Assembly: GCF_001613125.1 (NCBI RefSeq)
Contig: NZ_BDBT01000008.1
Location: 124,001 to 188,000, forward strand
Direction: 5' to 3'
Source of the DNA: Nocardia shimofusensis NBRC 100134
Lineage (GTDB): Bacteria > Actinomycetota > Actinomycetes > Mycobacteriales > Mycobacteriaceae
DNA length: 64,000 bases
Shown: positions 61,849 to 64,000 of the stretch, one piece after another
Layout: each line of letters opens with the position of its first letter
Position numbering within the stretch: the stretch's first letter is position 1
Translations under genes and position numbers: made by a program
Notes under the pieces: model-generated
What the model saw: only the letters and a program-made list of their open reading frames with translations
Database searches by the model: none
Told to the model about the DNA's origin: nothing

Positions 61849-64000
61849 GTGACTTCCTCGCCAGAGCGTCCGTCCCCCGACCCGGCTCCCGAGGCACCGG
61901 CGGCATCCGTGCCGCACCGCGCTCACGGAGCACTGCGTGAGCTGCCTCATCGGGTGGGTCTGGCGCTCGGCCTCTTCGCGGTGGCCTGTCTGCTGTGGAG
62001 CCTGTCGCCGACGCTGCGGTATCTGACCGGGCCACCGCGCCGCTATATCGACGACTACTACTTCGATGCGCCCGACACCAATGTCATGTGGGCCTTGATC
62101 GTCGGTCTGCTGGCGGGCGCCGTCGCCGCGCGAAAGCGGATCGCCTGGTGGTTGCTGACCGCCTATCTCCTGTTGTTCGCGGTGTCCAACGCGATCGAAT
62201 TCGCCGGCGACCGCAATGTGAACGCACTGGCAGCCATGCTCGTGCAATTGGCGGTCGTCGGCGTGCTGATCGCGGCATGGCCGCAGTTCTACACGCGGGT
62301 CCGGCGGGGCGCGGGCCTGCGGGCGCTGGGGGTGCTGGCCGGCGGCCTCGCCGTGGGCTGCCTGCTCGGTTGGGGGCTGATCGAACTCTTCCCCGGCACG
62401 TTGCCCCCGGGCTGGCAACGGCCCGGCTGGGCGGTCTATCGGGTGACCGCGGCGATCCTGGTGGAGAACGAGCATTTCGACGGGCGCCCAAGGGCTTTCG
62501 TCAACCTGCTGCTCGGCGTGTTCGGCGCGGTGGCACTGCTGGCGGCGGCGATCACACTGCTGCGGTCCCAGCGCGCGACCAACGCCATGACCGGCCTGGA
62601 CGAATCGGCCATCCGCGGCCTGCTGGAGCGTTCGGACGTGGCAGATTCGCTGGGCTACTTCGCCACCCGCCGGGACAAGGCGGTGGTCTTCGCGCCCAGC
62701 GGCAAGGCGGCGCTGACCTACCGCGTCGAACTGGGTGTGTGCCTGGTCGGCGGCGACCCGATCGGCGTGCACGAGGCCTGGCCGCACGCCATCGATGCCT
62801 GGCTGCGGCTGGCCGATCACTACGGCTGGGCGCCCGCGGTGATGGGCGCGAGCGAGGCGGGCGCGACCGCCTACCGCAGGGCCGGGCTCTCCGCGCTGCG
62901 CCTCGGCGACGAGGCGGTGCTGCGGACCAAGGACTTCTCGCTGGCCGGGCCGGAGCTGCGCCAGGTGCGCCAGGCCGCCAACCGGCTGCGCAAACACGGT
63001 GTGCGGGTACGTATCCGGCGGCACCGCGAGATACCGGCCACCGAGTTCCCGCACATCGCCGCGCGCGCGGACGCCTGGCGCGACACCGAGACCGAACGGG
63101 GTTTCTCGATGGCGCTGGGCAGGCTGGGCGACCCGCTCGACGGCGACTGTCTGCTGGTGGAGGCGGTGAACGGTCAGGATCGGGTGCTCGGCATGCTCTC
63201 GCTGGTGCCGTGGGGCCGCACCGGGGTCTCGCTGGAACTGATGCGGCGCGACCCGAGGAGCCCCAACGGCGTGATGGAGCTGATGATCTCGCAACTGGCG
63301 CTGAACTCCGAGCAGTACGGCATCACCGAGATCTCGCTGAACTTCGCGGTCTTCCGTTCGGTGTTCGACGAGGGCGCGCGGATCGGCGCGGGACCGGTGC
63401 TGCGGCTGTGGCGCGGTGTGCTGCTGTTCTTCTCGCGCTGGTGGCAGCTCGAGGCGCTGTATCGCTCCAATATGAAGTACCAGCCGCACTGGGTGCCCCG
63501 GTTCTTCTTGTTCGAAGAGCGCAGGCACCTGCCCAGGGTGGCGGTGGCCGGTGCTCTGGCCGAAGGCTTCCTGCCCCGCTGGGGCGACGCGCAGGACGCG
63601 AGCGCGCACACCGGCGACCGCAGCGCCGTGCCCGCGGGAATGACCGGGCTACACGCCGACGGCAGCCCGCCGGACTGGCCGAAAGCCGATGTGCTGGAGG
63701 CTGGTCCGCGCAGGCCGGATCAGGTCCGGGTGCGCCTGGACAAGCTGGACCGGATGACCGCCGCGGGCGTGGAGGCCTACCCGGTCGCCTATCCTCCGAC
63801 GCACACCGTCGCCGCCGCGCGGCACTCGCCGCGCGGCACCACGGTGCGGGTGTGCGGGCGGATGCTGCGCCTGCGCGATTACGGCGGCGTGATCTTCGTG
63901 CAGCTGCGCGACTGGTCCGCCGACATCCAGTTGGTGCTCGACCGCGAGCGCACCGGCGCGCAACGGATGGCCGCCTTCGGCGAGTACTGCGATCTGGGCG
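61849..64000 (+). CDS. lysX: bifunctional lysylphosphatidylglycerol synthetase / lysyl-tRNA synthetase, N-terminal 717 codons
   Basis: This gene runs off the right edge. LysX makes lysyl-tRNA with its C-terminal LysRS and transfers the lysine to phosphatidylglycerol with its N-terminal MprF-like part, which lowers membrane charge against cationic peptides. Visible are a short Pro-rich tail, about six membrane helices (residues 40-245), the DUF2156/MprF synthase domain (about 249-560, with [20 protein letters not shown] and [20 protein letters not shown]), a linker, and the start of the LysRS OB fold (about 655-715, [20 protein letters not shown]). The GTG at 61849 has CACACT 6 nt upstream and no ribosome site, hinting at a leaderless start. 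It resembles Rv1640c. Confidence 0.94.
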   Translation, partial: MTSSPERPSPDPAPEAPAASVPHRAHGALRELPHRVGLALGLFAVACLLWSLSPTLRYLTGPPRRYIDDYYFDAPDTNVMWALIVGLLAGAVAARKRIAWWLLTAYLLLFAVSNAIEFAGDRNVNALAAMLVQLAVVGVLIAAWPQFYTRVRRGAGLRALGVLAGGLAVGCLLGWGLIELFPGTLPPGWQRPGWAVYRVTAAILVENEHFDGRPRAFVNLLLGVFGAVALLAAAITLLRSQRATNAMTGLDESAIRGLLERSDVADSLGYFATRRDKAVVFAPSGKAALTYRVELGVCLVGGDPIGVHEAWPHAIDAWLRLADHYGWAPAVMGASEAGATAYRRAGLSALRLGDEAVLRTKDFSLAGPELRQVRQAANRLRKHGVRVRIRRHREIPATEFPHIAARADAWRDTETERGFSMALGRLGDPLDGDCLLVEAVNGQDRVLGMLSLVPWGRTGVSLELMRRDPRSPNGVMELMISQLALNSEQYGITEISLNFAVFRSVFDEGARIGAGPVLRLWRGVLLFFSRWWQLEALYRSNMKYQPHWVPRFFLFEERRHLPRVAVAGALAEGFLPRWGDAQDASAHTGDRSAVPAGMTGLHADGSPPDWPKADVLEAGPRRPDQVRVRLDKLDRMTAAGVEAYPVAYPPTHTVAAARHSPRGTTVRVCGRMLRLRDYGGVIFVQLRDWSADIQLVLDRERTGAQRMAAFGEYCDLG

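Overview
This is a 64 kb, high-GC piece of an actinobacterial chromosome, most likely Nocardia or a close mycolic-acid relative. The evidence is frequent GTG starts, short overlapping genes, lysX, glf, a PE/PPE/EspG set and LCP and septum proteins. Much of the gene order also matches, from memory, the glf to sodA arc of Mycobacterium tuberculosis (Rv3809c to Rv3847, and rraA Rv3853). No species can be named from the sequence alone. No phage, transposase, CRISPR array or rRNA was seen. One tRNA-Gly(GCC) is present.

0-8.3 kb: the 5' end of glf, a small membrane protein, a TipA-like MerR regulator with its own MerR-type promoter, a SpoIID/LytB protein divergent from a large secreted PGRP-type amidase with LGFP repeats, an unknown protein and a Cof-type HAD phosphatase. 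8.4-16.6 kb: one peptide ABC transporter operon (two permeases, a fused double ATPase, two tandem substrate-binding lipoproteins and a membrane protein). 16.7-21.7 kb: a FadR-type regulator coupled to a histidine-rich membrane hydroxylase, then a copper operon with a CsoR-like operator (a 19-aa upstream ORF, a membrane-anchored His-rich protein and a Cu P-type ATPase). 21.7-26.7 kb: sigF and its anti-sigma factor, tRNA-Gly, an acyltransferase, a lipoprotein and an MBL-Rieske protein. 26.8-32.4 kb: two transporters, a GGDEF-EAL protein with a degenerate GGDEF site, and serS.

32.5-43.8 kb: a septum-formation-like protein, a minizincin, a compact ESX-type cassette (41-aa ORF, PE, PPE, EspG), a phosphoglycerate-mutase-like protein with pheA, an iron-box-controlled DUF2470 protein, a CPBP protease, an LCP protein and two tandem ferritins, the first with a broken ferroxidase centre. 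43.8-51.2 kb: an 18-aa amphipathic peptide ORF, DUF5926, glpQ, a DUF4328 protein, a rhodanese, a DnaA-box cluster in a long non-coding stretch, sodA, an Rv3847-like protein and a methyltransferase. 51.3-64 kb: an SDR/TetR divergent pair, a GDT1-family transporter, htpG, a TM0106-type nuclease, copC-copD, small conserved proteins, rraA and the first 717 codons of lysX.

Working themes are cell-envelope maintenance (glf, amidase, SpoIID, LCP, lysX), metal handling (two copper loci, IdeR-like boxes at a DUF2470 gene and bfrB, a GDT1 transporter, SodA) and stress control (SigF/anti-SigF, HtpG). A notable feature of expression is the number of genes with an A-N-N-N-T type -10 element 6-8 nt before the start codon and no Shine-Dalgarno, which predicts leaderless mRNAs. 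The least explained items are the small ORFs (18, 19 and 41 aa), the degenerate ferritin, the free-standing PE/PPE/EspG set and the DnaA-box cluster.
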